Shown piece by piece: positions 31,954 through 44,016 of a DNA stretch of 64,000 nucleotides. A program made the position numbers and the translations under genes. Origin of the DNA: Reticulitermes speratus (lineage: Eukaryota > Arthropoda > Insecta > Blattodea > Rhinotermitidae); the NCBI GenBank assembly GCA_021186555.1, contig JAJKFL010000237.1, forward strand, positions 1,818,558 to 1,882,557, read 5' to 3'. How positions within the stretch are numbered: position 1 is the first letter of the stretch; every line of letters starts with the position of its first letter. The notes under the pieces were generated by a model, which was not told the origin of the DNA, did no database searches, and worked only from the letters and a program-made list of their open reading frames with translations.

Positions 31954-32076
31954 TAACTGTTCACAACTATATGTGTGTAATGATGTCAATGTCCACAAAC
32001 CGTCTAGCTATCCAGAAGTATGCTGTACCTAGATATCACGCTTGTGATCAGCCATTACCTAGACATCACTCAAATT

Positions 32077-33918
32077 ACACTAGTACCTACATAATACACT
32101 AGTGCCTACATATACACTAGTACCTACATATACACTAGTACCTACATATACACTAGTACCTACATATACACTAGTACCTACATATACACTAGTACCTACA
32201 TATACACTAGTCCTACATATACACTAGTACCTACATATACACTAGTACCTACATAACACTAGTACCTACATATACACTAGTACCTACATATACACTAGTA
32301 CCTACTTATACACTAGTACCTACATATACACTAGTACTACATATACACTAGTACCTACATATATACTATACACTATACTACATATACACTAGTACCTACA
32401 TATACACTAGTACCTACATATACACTAGTACCTACATATACACTAGTACCTACATATACACTAGTACCTACATATACACTAGTACCTACATATACACTAG
32501 TACCTACATATACACTAGTACCTACATTATACACTAGTACCTACTTATACACTAGTACCTACATATACACTAGTACCTACTATACACTAGTACCTACATA
32601 TACACTAGTACCTACATATACACTAGTACCTACATATACACTAGTACCTACATATACACTAGTACCTACATATACACTAGTACCTACATATACACTAGTA
32701 CCTACATATACACTAGTACCTACATATACACTAGTACCTACATATACACTAGTACCTACATATACACTAGTACCTACATATACACTAGTACCTACATATA
32801 CACTAGTACCTACATATATACTACTAGTACCTACATATACACTAGTACCTACATATACACTAGTACCTACATATACACTAGTACCTACATATACACTAGT
32901 ACCTACATATACACTAGTACCTACATATACACTAGTACCTACATATACACTAGTACTCATATACACTAGTACCTACTTATACACTAGTACCTACATATAC
33001 ACTAGTACCTACATATACACTAGTACCTACATATACACTAGTACCTACATATACACTAGTACCTACATATACACTAGTACCTACATATACACTAGTACCT
33101 ACATATACACTAGTACCTACATATACACTAGTACCTACATATACACTAGTACCTACATATACACTAGTACCTACATATACACTAGTACCTACTTATACAC
33201 TAGTACCTACATATACACTAGTACCTACATATACACTAGTACCTACATATACACTAGTACCTACATATACACTAGTACCTACTTATACACTAGTACCTAC
33301 ATATACACTAGTACCTACATATACACTAGTACCTACATATACACTAGTACCTACATATACACTAGTACCTACATATACACTAGTACCTACATATACAATA
33401 GTACCTACATATACACTAGTACCTACATATACACTAGTACCTACTTATACACTAGTACCTACATATACACTAGTACCTACATATACACTAGTACCTACAT
33501 ATACACTAGTACCTACATATACACTAGTACCTACATATACACTAGTACCTACATATACACTAGTACCTACATATACACTAGTACCTACATATACACTAGT
33601 ACCTACATATACACTAGTACCTACATATACACTAGTACCTACATATACACTAGTACCTACATATACACTAGTACCTACATATACACTAGTACCTACTTAT
33701 ACACTAGTACCTACATATACACTAGTACCTACATATACACTAGTACCTACATATACACTAGTACCTACATATACACTAGTACCTACATATACACTAGTAC
33801 CTACATATACACTAGTACCTACATATACACTAGTACCTACATATACACTAGTACCTACATATACACCAGTACCTACATGTACACTAGTACCTACATGTAC
33901 ACTAGTACCTACATATAC
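32077..33918. repeat. 18-bp minisatellite, about 102 copies
   Basis: The unit is CTAGTACCTACATATACA, including the palindrome ACTAGT. A TACTTATAC variant recurs. Small indels are confined to the first part (32077-32960); the right two thirds are very regular. Minus-strand YVGTSV frames are by-products of the 18-bp period. The array starts about 100 bp past the end of cuticle gene 1. Confidence 0.97.
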
Positions 33919-34084
33919 GCATGTCGGTGTGCCCCTTAGCATACAATGGTTCCTGTTGACGAACGATTTAGTTACAAGTTGAAGCAAACGCAACCTAACG
34001 ACGATGTCACAAAACAGGGCTAAAGTTACGGTAAGTTTCTTCGGGGCACCGACTGCTCACTTAAAATAAAATATCTAAACATTT

Positions 34085-34228
34085 CCTAAAAAGTTTTATA
34101 TCCGTTCCAAAAATATCCACAGTGACTGACGTTATCAGTGTACTGCCAACACAGTAAATGTGTTTGAGACAGGTATAACGCTGCCTGGCCGTTCCGATGT
34201 GAGCCTAACAGCGACCACGTCGTGCCGA
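34085..34228 (+). repeat. Duplicated segment D (copy 1), progenitor flank of the 67-bp array
   Basis: About 120 bp matches 62645-62757, upstream of cuticle gene 2 exon 2: TACTGCCAACACAGTAAATG, CAGGTATAACGCTGCCTGGC and GTGAGCCTAACAGCGACC are shared. In the second copy, an ATG followed in frame by a GT (34158-34173) looks like a micro-exon; here it would read MCLRQ. Confidence 0.8.
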
Positions 34229-36510
34229 CTGCAGCTACCTATATTGTTAGGGACTTTAGCTAGCAAGTTACGTGGTCACTACTGTAAACATCACACTGCA
34301 GCTACCTATATTGTTAGGGGGCTTAGCTAGCAAGTTACGTGGTCACTACTGTAAACATCACACTGCAGCTACCTATATTGTTAGGGGGCTTAGCTAGCAA
34401 GTTACGTGGTCACTACTGTAAACATCACACTGCAGCTACCTATATTGTTAGGGGGCTTAGCTAGCAAGTTACGTGGTCACTACTGTAAACATCACACTGC
34501 AGCTACCTATATTGTTAGGGGGCTTAGCTAGCAAGTTACGTGGTCACTACTGTAAACATCACACTGCAGCTACCTATATTGTTAGGGGGCTTAGCTAGCA
34601 AGTTACGTGGTCACTACTGTAAACATCACACTGCAGCTACCTATATTGTTAGGGACTTTAGCTAGCAAGTTACGTGGTCACTACTGTAAACATTACACTG
34701 CAGCTACCTATATTGTTAGGGACTTTAGCTAGCAAGTTACGTGGTCACTACTGTAAACATCACACTGCAGCTACCTATATTGTTAGGGCTTTAGCTAGCA
34801 AGTTACGTGGTCACTACTGTAAACATACACTGCAGCTACCTATATTGTTAGGGACTTTAGCTAGCAAGTTACGTGGTCACTAACTGTAAACATTACACTG
34901 CAGCTACCTATATTGTTAGGGACTTTAGCTAGCAAGTTACGTGGTCACTACTGTAAACATTACACTGCAGCTACCTATATTGTTAGGGACTTTAGCTAGC
35001 AAGTTACGTGGTCACTACTGTAAACATCACACTGCAGCTACCTATATTGTTAGGGACTTTAGCTAGCAAGTTACGTGGTCACTACTGTAAACATTACACT
35101 GCAGCTACCTATATTGTTAGGGACTTTAGCTAGCAAGTTACGTGGTCACTACTGTAAACATTACACTGCAGCTACCTATATTGTTTAGGGACTTTAGCTA
35201 GCAAGTTACGTGGTCACTACTGTAAACATTCACACTGCAGCTACCTATATTGTTAGGGACTTTAGCTAGCAAGTTACGTGGTCACTACTGTAAACATACA
35301 CTGCAGCTACCTATTTTGTTAGGGACTTTAGCTAGCAAGTTACGTGGTCACTACTGTAAACATTACACTGCAGCTACCTATATTGTTAGGGACTTTAGCT
35401 AGCAAGTTACGTGGTCACTACTGTAAACATTACACTGCAGCTACCTATATTGTTAGGGACTTTAGCTAGCAAGTTACGTGGTCACTACTGTAAACATTAC
35501 ACTGCAGCTACCTATATTGTTAGGGACTTTAGCTAGCAAGTTACGTGGTCACTACTGTAAACATCACACTGCAGCTACCTATATTGTTAGGGACTTTAGC
35601 TAGCAAGTTACGTGGTCACTACTGTAAACATCACACTGCAGCTACCTATATTGTTAGGGACTTTAGCTAGCAAGTTACGTGGTCACTACTGTAAACATTA
35701 CACTGCAGCTACCTATATTGTTAGGGGGCTTAGCTAGCAAGTTACGTGGTCACTACTGTAAACATTACACTGCAGCTACCTATATTGTTAGGGGGCTTAG
35801 CTAGCAAGTTACGTGGTCACTACTGTAAACATTACACTGCAGCTACCTATATTGTTAGGGGGCTTAGCTAGCAAGTTACGTGGTCACTACTGTAAACATC
35901 ACACTGCAGCTACCTATATTGTTAGGGACTTTAGCTAGCAAGTTACGTGGTCACTACTGTAAACATTACACTGCAGCTACCTATATTGTTAGGGACTTTA
36001 GCTAGCAAGTTACGTGGTCACTACTGTAAACATCACATTGCAGCTACCTATATTGTTAGGGACTTTAGCTAGCAAGTTACGTGGTCACTACTGTAAACAT
36101 CACATTGCAGCTACCTATATTGTTAGGGACTTTAGCTAGCAAGTTACGTGGTCACTACTGTAAACATTACACTGCAGCTACCTATATTGTTAGGGACTTT
36201 AGCTAGCAAGTTACGTGGTCACTACTGTAAACATCACATTGCAGCTACCTATATTGTTAGGGACTTTAGCTAGCAAGTTACGTGGTCACTACTGTAAACA
36301 TCACATTGCAGCTACCTATATTGTTAGGGACTTTAGCTAGCAAGTTACGTGGTCACTACTGTAAACATCACATTGCAGCTACCTATATTGTTAGGGACTT
36401 TAGCTAGCAAGTTACGTGGTCACTACTGTAAACATCACATTGCAGCTACCTATATTGTTAGGGACTTTAGCTAGCAAGTTACGTGGTCACTACTGTAAAC
36501 ATCACATTGC
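34229..36510. repeat. 67-bp minisatellite, 34 copies
   Basis: The unit begins CTGCAGCTACCTATATTGTT, contains TTAGCTAGCAAGTTACGTGG and ends CTGTAAACATCACA. Spacing is 67. Variant blocks are grouped: GGGGGCTT in copies 2-6 and again near 35720-35880, GGGACTTT elsewhere, and CATTGCAG only in the last third. A single diverged relative lies at 62755-62800 beside segment D copy 2, so the unit grew from a sequence next to segment D. Confidence 0.97.
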
Positions 36511-36574
36511 AACACATCATTACGTAATGGTAACCGCAGAAACACTTGCTTTATTCTGTGATAATCTAAACGTT

Positions 36575-36785
36575 AACAATCCCATTACAGGCCTTGAGAA
36601 GCCCTTAGGGCTCCAGGAGGTTGAGGCTCCCAGAATTTCTAGACAATCGGCATATGAAGGTAGTAAGGTTGTCAGCTGTAGGTACCGGCCGTTTTTATCA
36701 CCCAGGATATACACCTGATACTCATTTCTGTTAGAGGCTGAGTCGACCCCAGGGCCATAGTGCGACCGGAAGGATTATGTCTGTG
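36575..36785 (-). repeat. SINE, family S2, inverted
   Basis: Contains the complements of the S2 blocks: GGAGGTTGAGGCTCCCAGAA, AAGGTTGTCAGC, GTCGACCCCAGGGCCATAGT and GGAAGGATTATG. It matches 47965-48165 best, sharing the GTCGAC motif. Confidence 0.7.
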
Positions 36786-37192
36786 AAAATGTTCAAAGAC
36801 ATGATAAAGAAGGCGTTCGTCTTACATAGTGAAATGAAGGAAGCTACGACGTGGTGCACGCGTGGGTAAATGGGGAGTTCAGAACTGCGTGCAGAATTTT
36901 GTGAGGAGAAACCTATTACAGATCGTCCACTAGAAAATCCGTGACAAATATCTGGAAAGTAAATTAAGGTAGATCTGTGAGTGAAACTTTATGACAGTTG
37001 GAGGTGGATTGAACTAGCTGAGGATCGGCTTTGTTCCTGACCGTGTTGAGACTTCGAATTGTGCTACAACGTTCACAGATTTAGCTGAACAAAAGGCGCC
37101 CTCTTAACTGCGGCGGTTTACATAACTGTAGATGGATTACAGCGATAAGAATGAAGGAAGAATTGTGAACAACGTGGCCATAGCGTAGTTTA
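36786..37192. other. Unassigned spacer
   Basis: No gene, RNA or repeat was recognised between the SINE and the 21-bp array. Confidence 0.3.
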
Positions 37193-38318
37193 AGACGCTA
37201 TTGCACTATTTTAAGATTCTGAAGCAGTATTTTAAGATGTTGACAGTGTTTTAAGATGCTGACAGTGTTTTAAGATGCTGACGCAGTATTTTACTAGCTG
37301 ACGCAGTACCTTAAGATGCTGAAGCAGTATTTTAAAATGCTGACACAGTATTTTAAGATGCTGACACAGTATTTTAAGATGCTGACGCAGTATTTTAAGA
37401 TGCTGACGCATTATTTTAAGATGCTGACGCAGTATTTTAAGATGCTGACACAGTAGTTTAAGATTCTGACAGTATTTTAAGATGCTGACGCAGTATTTTA
37501 AGATTCTGACGCAATATTTTAAGATGCTGACACAGTATTTTAAAATGCTGACACAGTATTTTAAGATGCTGACAGTATTTTAAGATGCTGACGCAGTACT
37601 TTAAGAAGCTGACACAGTATTTTAAGATGATGACACAGTATTTTACTAGCTGACGCAATATTTTAAGATGCTGATGCAGTATTTTAAGATGCTGACATAG
37701 TAGTTTAAGATTCTGACAGTATTTTAAGATGCTGACGCAGTATTTTAAGAAGCTGACACAGTATTTTAAGATGCTGACACAGCATTTTAAGATGCTGACG
37801 CAGTACTTTAAGAAGCTGACACAGTGTTTTAAGATGCTGACACAGTATTTTAAGATGCTGACACAGCATTTTAAGATGCTGACGCAGTACTTTAAGATGC
37901 TGACACTTTAAGATGATGACACAGTATTTTACTAGCTGACGCAATATTTTAAGATGCTGACGCAGTATTTTAAGATGTTGACACAGTGTTTTAAGATTCT
38001 GACAGTATTTTAAGATGCTGACGCAGTATTTTAAGATGCTAACACACTATTTTAAGATGCTGACACAGTATTTTAAGATGCTGACACAGCATTTTAAGAT
38101 GCTGAAGCAGTACTTTAAGATGCTGACACAGTATTTTAAGATGATGACACAGTATTTTACTAGCTGACGCAATATTTTAAGATGCTGACGCAGTATTTTA
38201 AGATGTTGACACAGTGTATTAAGATTCTGACAGTATTTTAAGATGCTGACGCAGTATTTTAAGATGCTAACACATTATTTTAAGATGCTAACACAGTATT
38301 TTAAGATTTTGTCGCAGT
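37193..38318. repeat. 21-bp minisatellite, about 54 copies
   Basis: The unit is TTTTAAGATGCTGACACAGTA or the GACGC variant. A longer pattern of about 250 bp, marked by TTTTACTAGCTGACGC and by AGTAGTTTAAGATTCTGACAG, recurs (37290, 37640, 37930, 38155), indicating higher-order copying. Confidence 0.95.
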
Positions 38319-38360
38319 ACTGTGTCATCCTTCGTTAAGTACGTAGGCTGCCAACGACAT

Positions 38361-38481
38361 ACTGTATACCAAGATACTGTATACCAAGAGACTGTATACC
38401 AAGATACTGTATACCAAGATACTGTATACCAAGATACTGTACACCAAGATACTGTATACCAAGATACTGTACACCAAGATC
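38361..38481. repeat. 15-bp tandem repeat, 8 copies
   Basis: Unit ACTGTATACCAAGAT, with an alternative ACTGTACACC form near the end. It follows the 21-bp array by about 40 bp. Confidence 0.93.
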
Positions 38482-38596
38482 CAACACAGTTTATACTACA
38501 AACAATTGTCTACATTTTGACTATTTTTCTATTTTACACCACGTCTACTGTGTACAAATTGCTAATTTAGTTTTATGTAGTATTGCTTTAGGTTTG

Positions 38597-38636
38597 TTCC
38601 CTGATGATGATCCCTTGAGATCGAAACATGTTTTAA
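38597..38636 (+). ncRNA. Hammerhead motif with broken stem I
   Basis: CTGATGA (38601-38607), T, GATC-CCTTGA-GATC, GAAAC, AT, GTT. Core and stem II are intact and the GUU triplet is allowed, but the bases before the core (TTCC) do not pair with those after the cleavage base (TTAA). It is probably an inactive Penelope-type relic. Confidence 0.5.
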
Positions 38637-38971
38637 TATTCAGTGTGATATTGTAATTAAATATCTAAGATACAGTATTGTGCATTTTGTTGGTCTGAGT
38701 GTTGCGAGTTACTGTAAATCGATTTTTCAAATAATAACCATGGAGGTACAGTCAAAAGTACAATGTGAAACCCCCTGCATGTTTAAATCAAATTGGCTAC
38801 CAAAAGCGGGACAGTTAAAGGATTTCTAATGAAGATTCTAAAGACATATCGATTTTGTATCTCGATATACTAAACATGTCAATATGAGATACACTAAACT
38901 GTCACTGGTATGGTGGAAACAATAAAAATATGTCGGAGTGTTAATAGGGTTTTATTTGTAACAATGAGTGA

Positions 38972-38973
<2 letters not shown>

Positions 38974-39004
<31 letters not shown>
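38974..39004. repeat. (ATT)n microsatellite
   Basis: About ten ATT units in a row, just before the 36-bp array flank. Confidence 0.95.
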
Positions 39005-39005
<1 letters not shown>

Positions 39006-39283
39006 GTTGTATTTGGTGTTTTTGTTGAAATATTAGGAGTTCTATGAATAAGGACCCTGTTAATATTTTCCTACAATTAGCTGTATTTTTAAAAAATACT
39101 TTGTATTCCTTTCACGCGTTCACCTTGACCCTTGACCCGTCGCTCGATAGTTTGTTGAGTTGTGGCGAGGAAGACGGTTGTACGTATTTTGTGTTCAGAA
39201 ACTTCTTGAACGTAAGTGGACATAGGCTGTTCTGCTATGAAGCCTTAAGTACATGCAGCTGTTGGAACAAACATTACAACAGT

Positions 39284-39955
39284 AGTAGTATTGTGAACAC
39301 ATGTGGTACTGTGAACAAATGTAGTATTGTGAACACATGTGGTACTGTGAACAAATGTAGTATTGTGAACACATGTGGTACTGTGAACAAATGTAGTATT
39401 GTGAACACATGTGGTACTGTGAACAAATGTAGTATTGTGAACACATGTGGTACTGTGAACAAATGTAGTATTGTGAACACATGTGGTACTGTGAACAAAT
39501 GTAGTATTGTGAACACATGTGGTACTGTGAACAAATGTAGTATTGTGAACACATGTGGTACTGTGAACAAATGTAGTATTGTGAACACATGTGGTACTGT
39601 GAACAAATGTAGTATTGTGAACACATGTGGTACTGTGAACAAATGTAGTATTGTGAACACATGTGGTACTGTGAACAAATGTAGTATTGTGAACACATGT
39701 GGTACTGTGAACAAATGTAGTATTGTGAACACATGTGGTACTGTTAACAAATGTAGTATTGTGAACACATGTGGTACTGTGAACAAATGTAGTATTGTGA
39801 ACACATGTGGTACTGTGAACAAATGTAGTATTGTGAACACATGTGGTACTGTGAACAAATGTAGTATTGTGAACACATGTGGTACTGTGAACAAATGTAG
39901 TATTGTGAACACATGTGGTACTGTGAACAAATGTAGTATTGTGAACAATTACTGT
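39284..39955. repeat. 36-bp dimeric minisatellite, first block, about 18.5 copies
   Basis: Each 36-bp unit is two related 18-mers, GTAGTATTGTGAACACAT and GTGGTACTGTGAACAAAT, differing at four positions. Copies are nearly identical. Frames on both strands (CSIVNTCGTVNK and others) are repeat by-products, including the one that begins upstream at 39044 in unique sequence. Confidence 0.97.
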
Positions 39956-40087
39956 TAAAAAATGTATTCTTGCGCGTACCACATAGTCGGTATGTTTAGT
40001 GTGGAAAACGTTGTAGTATTGTGAGAACTTCTGAAGTAAGTGGACAAATGGCTGTTTGTTGAACCTAGTATGCACTGTTGGAACAAA

Positions 40088-41195
40088 TTAGTAGTAGTAT
40101 TGTGAACACATGTGGTACTGTGAACAAATGTAGTATTGTGAACACATGTGGTACTGTGAACAAATGTAGTATTGTGAACACATGTGGTACTGTAAACAAA
40201 TGTAGTATTGTGAACACATGTGGTACTGTGAACAATGTAGTATTGTGAACATGTGGTACTGTGAACAAATGTAGTATTGTGAACACATGTGGTACTGTGA
40301 ACAAATGTAGTATTGTGAACACATGTGGTACTGTGAACAAATGTAGTATTGTGAACACATGTGGTACTGTGAACAAATGTAGTATTGTGAACACATGTAG
40401 GTACTGTGAACAAATGTAGTATTGTGAACACATGTGGTACTGTGAACAAATGTAGTATTGTGAACACATGTGGTACTGTGAACAAATGTAGTATTGTGAA
40501 CACATGTGGTACTGTGAACAAATGTAGTATTGTGAACACATGTGGTACTGTGAACAAATGTAGTATTGTGAACACATGTGGTACTGTGAACAAATGTAGT
40601 ATTGTGAACACATGTGGTACTGTGAACAAATGTAGTATTGTGAACACATGTGGTACTGTGAACAAATGTAGTATTGTGAACACATGTGGTACTGTGAACA
40701 AATGTAGTATTGTGAACACATGTGGTACTGTGAACAAATGTAGTATTGTGAACACATGTGGTACTGTGAACAAATGTAGTATTGTGAACACATGTGGTAC
40801 TGTGAACAAATGTAGTATTGTGAACACATGTGGTACTGTGAACAAATGTAGTATTGTGAACACATGTGGTACTGTGAACAAATTGTATAGTATTGTGAAC
40901 ACATGTGGTACTGTGAACAAATGTAGTATTGTGAACACATGTGGTACTGTGAACAAATTGTATGTGACATTGTGGTACTGAACACATGTAGTATTGTGAA
41001 CACAGTGTATGTAGTATTGTGAACACATGTGGTACTGTGAACAAATGTAGTATTGTGAACACATGTGGTACTGTGAACAATGTTAATGTGCACATGTGTA
41101 CTTACAATGTTGTGAACACATGTGGTACTGGAACAAATGTATAGTGAACACATTGTACTTGAACAATGTAGTATGTGAACACATGTGGCTGTGAC
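40088..41195. repeat. 36-bp dimeric minisatellite, second block, about 30 copies
   Basis: Same unit as the block at 39284. The intervening 39956-40087 sequence contains a diverged copy of the left flank of the first block (AACTTC, GAAGTAAGTGGACA, GGCTGTT, CACTGTTGGAACAAA against 39205-39270), so flank and array were duplicated together. Indels cluster in the last 220 bp. Confidence 0.96.
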
Positions 41196-41324
41196 AAGTG
41201 AACATTCATCCATATCGAGCCCCTGTGGCCGATCAAAAAGACGCTAAGCATTCGTCACACCAAGCACACCATCGCGCTCATTTTCGAGCTCACGATCACA
41301 CTCACAACCACATCGTAGGACCTC
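41196..41324. other. Short unique spacer
   Basis: CA-rich sequence that reads HQAHHRAHFRAHDHTHNH in one frame; there is no evidence that this is coding. Confidence 0.25.
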
Positions 41325-41450
41325 TGACGGTGATCGGCCAATCGCAGAGACCTCTACCTGACAACACACAACACTCAAAAGAGACAGACATCCTTGCCCA
41401 CGGAGGGATTCGAACCCACGATCCTAGTAAGCGAGCGGCCGTACAGACAA
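41325..41450 (-). repeat. tRNA-derived SINE, family S5, inverted
   Basis: The minus strand has a B box GGGTTCGAATCCC (41417-41405), preceded by GGCCGCTCGCTTACTAGGAT and followed by GGATGTCTGTCTC and GTAGAGGTCTCTGCG. All match 22255-22690. Confidence 0.7.
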
Positions 41451-41485
41451 CAAGGTTTACTTTTCGTAGGGTGTTTATTTACGAT

Positions 41486-41518
41486 GCGACGTGTTTCGCT
41501 TGTCAGCCATCATCAAGG
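41486..41518 (-). ncRNA. Decayed hammerhead-type motif
   Basis: On the minus strand, CUUGAUGA replaces CUGAUGA. A short stem (GCU/AGC) and GAAACACGUC follow, the last offering a GUC triplet. The altered core and lack of stem I make activity unlikely. Confidence 0.4.
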
Positions 41519-41858
41519 ACCACAGTAACATTAGTCAGGCGGGAAGTGTCTGACTGTGTGTCGGTTCTTTGTCACTGTCAAACTGGGTCTGTAACGAGGA
41601 CAGATCGCAGACATTGAGGCATTGCTAGGCCGTTCTCTTCCTTCCCTTTACCCAAATTACCCAATCACTCGGATGACGGCACTACGCAACGTAACTTTCT
41701 CGCTGCCCTCACGCAATTGTGACCCTGACCCCTTTGCTAGCCGCCGTTGACCGTCAGGCCAGGTGTGCAACAAGCAGCAGGGCGTGCCTGGGTCTCACCG
41801 CAGAGACAAGCGCCCAGAATCATATCTAGCACAAGTTCAGCCACTCTGAGGCACTTAC
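41519..41858. other. Unique sequence
   Basis: No repeat recognised. It contains the possible downstream intron of the candidate exon at 41859-41925. Confidence 0.3.
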
Positions 41859-41925
41859 GTGTTGGCTGACGAAGTCGCCTGTGGCGGCAGGGGGCGGGTC
41901 TGTCTGTGCGAAGGGCACCGGGGGC
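41859..41925 (-). CDS. Candidate internal exon, function unknown
   Basis: Between a TTCAG acceptor at 41930-41926 (last minisatellite unit, minus strand) and a strong donor GTAAGT at 41858, the minus strand reads PPVPFAQTDPPPAATGDFVSQ with high GC and no stop. The intron would begin with the 35-bp array, as in cuticle gene 1 where an array abuts an exon. I do not recognise the protein. Chance open sequence of 67 bp is quite possible. Confidence 0.25.
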
Positions 41926-41926
41926 C

Positions 41927-43505
41927 TGAATGAGCTGTGGGCAGCGTTTTGTGCTGCTGACTGAATGAGCTGTGGGTAGCGTTTTGTGCTGCTGACTGAA
42001 TGAGCTGTGGCAGCGTTTTGTGCTGCTGACTGAATGAGCTGTGGGCAGCGTTTTGTGCTGCTGACTGAATGAGCTGTGGGCAGCGTTTTGTGCTGCTGAC
42101 TGAATGAGCTGTGGGCAGCGTTTTGTGCTGCTGACTGAATGAGCTGTGGGCAGCGTTTTGTGCTGCTGACTGAATGAGCTGTGGGCAGCGTTTTGTGCTG
42201 CTGACTGAATGAGCTGTGGGCAGCGTTTTGTGCTGCTGACTGAATGAGCTGTGGGTAGCGTTTTGTGCTGCTGACTGAATGAGCTGTGGGCAGCGTTTTG
42301 TGCTGCTGACTGAATGAGCTGTGGACAGCGTTTTGTGCTGCTGACTGAATGAGCTGTGGGCAGCGTTTTGTTCTGCTGACTGAATGAGCTGTGGGCAGCG
42401 TTTTGTTCTGCTGACTGAATGAGCTGTGGGCAGCGTTTTGTGCTGCTGACTGAATGAGCTGTGGGCAGCGTTTTGTGCTGCTGACTGAATGAGCTGTGGG
42501 CAGCGTTTTGTGCTGCTGACTGAATGAGCTGTGGGCAGCGTTTTGTGCTGCTGACTGAATGAGCTGTGGGCAGCGTTTTGTGCTGCTGACTGAATGAGCT
42601 GTGGGCAGCGTTTTGTGCTGCTGACTGAATGAGCTGTGGGCAGCGTTTTGTGCTGCTGACTGAATGAGCTGTGGACAGCGTTTTGTGCTGCTGACTGAAT
42701 GAGCTGTGGGCAGCGTTTTGTTCTGCTGACTGAATGAGCTGTGGGCAGCGTTTTGTTCTGCTGACTGAATGAGCTGTGGGCAGCGTTTTGTGCTGCTGAC
42801 TGAATGAGCTGTGGGCAGCGTTTTGTGCTGCTGACTGAATGAGCTGTGGGCAGCGTTTTGTGCTGCTGACTGAATGAGCTGTGGGCAGCGTTTTGTGCTG
42901 CTGACTGAATGAGCTGTGGGCAGCGTTTTGTGCTGCTGACTGAATGAGCTGTGGGCAGCGTTTTGTGCTGCTGACTGAATGAGCTGTGGACAGCGTTTTG
43001 TGCTGCTGACTGAATGAGCTGTGGGCAGCGTTTTGTTCTGCTGACTGAATGAGCTGTGGGCAGCGTTTTGTTCTGCTGACTGAATGAGCTGTGGGCAGCG
43101 TTTTGTGCTGCTGACTGAATGAAATGTGGGCAGCATTTTGTGCTGCTGACTGAATGAGCTGTGGGCAGCGTTTTGTGCTGCTGACTGAATGAGCTGTGGG
43201 CAGCATTTTGTGCTGCTGACTGAATGAGCTGTGGGCAGCGTTTTGTGCTGCTGACTGAATGAGCTGTGGGCAGCGTTTTGTTCTGCTGACTGAATGAGCT
43301 GTGGGCAGCGTTTTTGTGCTGGTCTGACTGAATGAAATGTGGGCAGCATTTTGTGCTGCTGACTGAATGAGCTGTGGGCAGCGTTTTGTGCTGCTGACTG
43401 AATGAACTGTGGGCAGCATTTTGTGCTGCTGACTGAATGAGCTGTGGGCAGCGTTTTGTGCTGCTGACTGAATGAGCTGTGGGCAGCGTTTTGTGGCGTA
43501 CTGAC
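41927..43505. repeat. 35-bp minisatellite, 45 copies, with higher-order repeat
   Basis: The unit is TGAATGAGCTGTGGGCAGCG then TTTTGTGCTGCTGAC. A motif of one GGACAGCG unit followed by two TTCTGCTGAC units recurs at about 42321, 42671 and 42986, spacings of 350 and 315 bp (10 and 9 units). Minus-strand frames over 500 codons arise because 35 cycles through all frames without meeting a stop; they are not genes. Confidence 0.97.
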
Positions 43506-44016
43506 TGAGATTGAAAAAAAGTATTAAAGAAATGTTCCTGTGTGCCCCTTTTAATGGTGCAGGACCCCCTCCACATACACCTCCAGCTCTCCTCTTTTAA
43601 TTATGAGTAATATTATATTTTCATGCAAACGCCTTGAAACTTTACTGGAATTGGGAGATGTTGGGTGTGGTGAGGAAGACGACAGGACATTGTACTGGGT
43701 CAAGGTGCAACAGAAATGTGGGGCTTAACTGGGGTGCGGGAGAGAGGGACATATCGTACGTGTGGCAGTCACATGTGTTGCGACAAACAGATCACCTGCC
43801 TTGTATTCTGAAGGTCCAGCATTCGACTTTAGTCCGACACCGGCTATGAAAATTTATGAGTATCCAAAAGTATGCTAGGATAGTAGGCAACCTTAAAATA
43901 GGCCACGAACACTTCCAACCATACATTTTTAAATTCCTCATTCTAAGTCATCTTAACATTCGACGCTAGATAATACATGCGATTTGAAACGTCCAACTGG
44001 TCCCTTAAATACTCAG
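43506..44016. other. Unassigned spacer
   Basis: No exon, RNA or known repeat was recognised. Confidence 0.3.

Noticed and set aside
39044..39958. 304-codon frame starting in unique sequence
   Set aside because: About 80 codons before the array show no recognisable domain and the rest is repeat. The opposite strand is equally open.
41737..43576. Three minus-strand frames of 507-573 codons
   Set aside because: They are readings of the 35-bp array in different phases, each equally open. No signal peptide, domain or conserved start.
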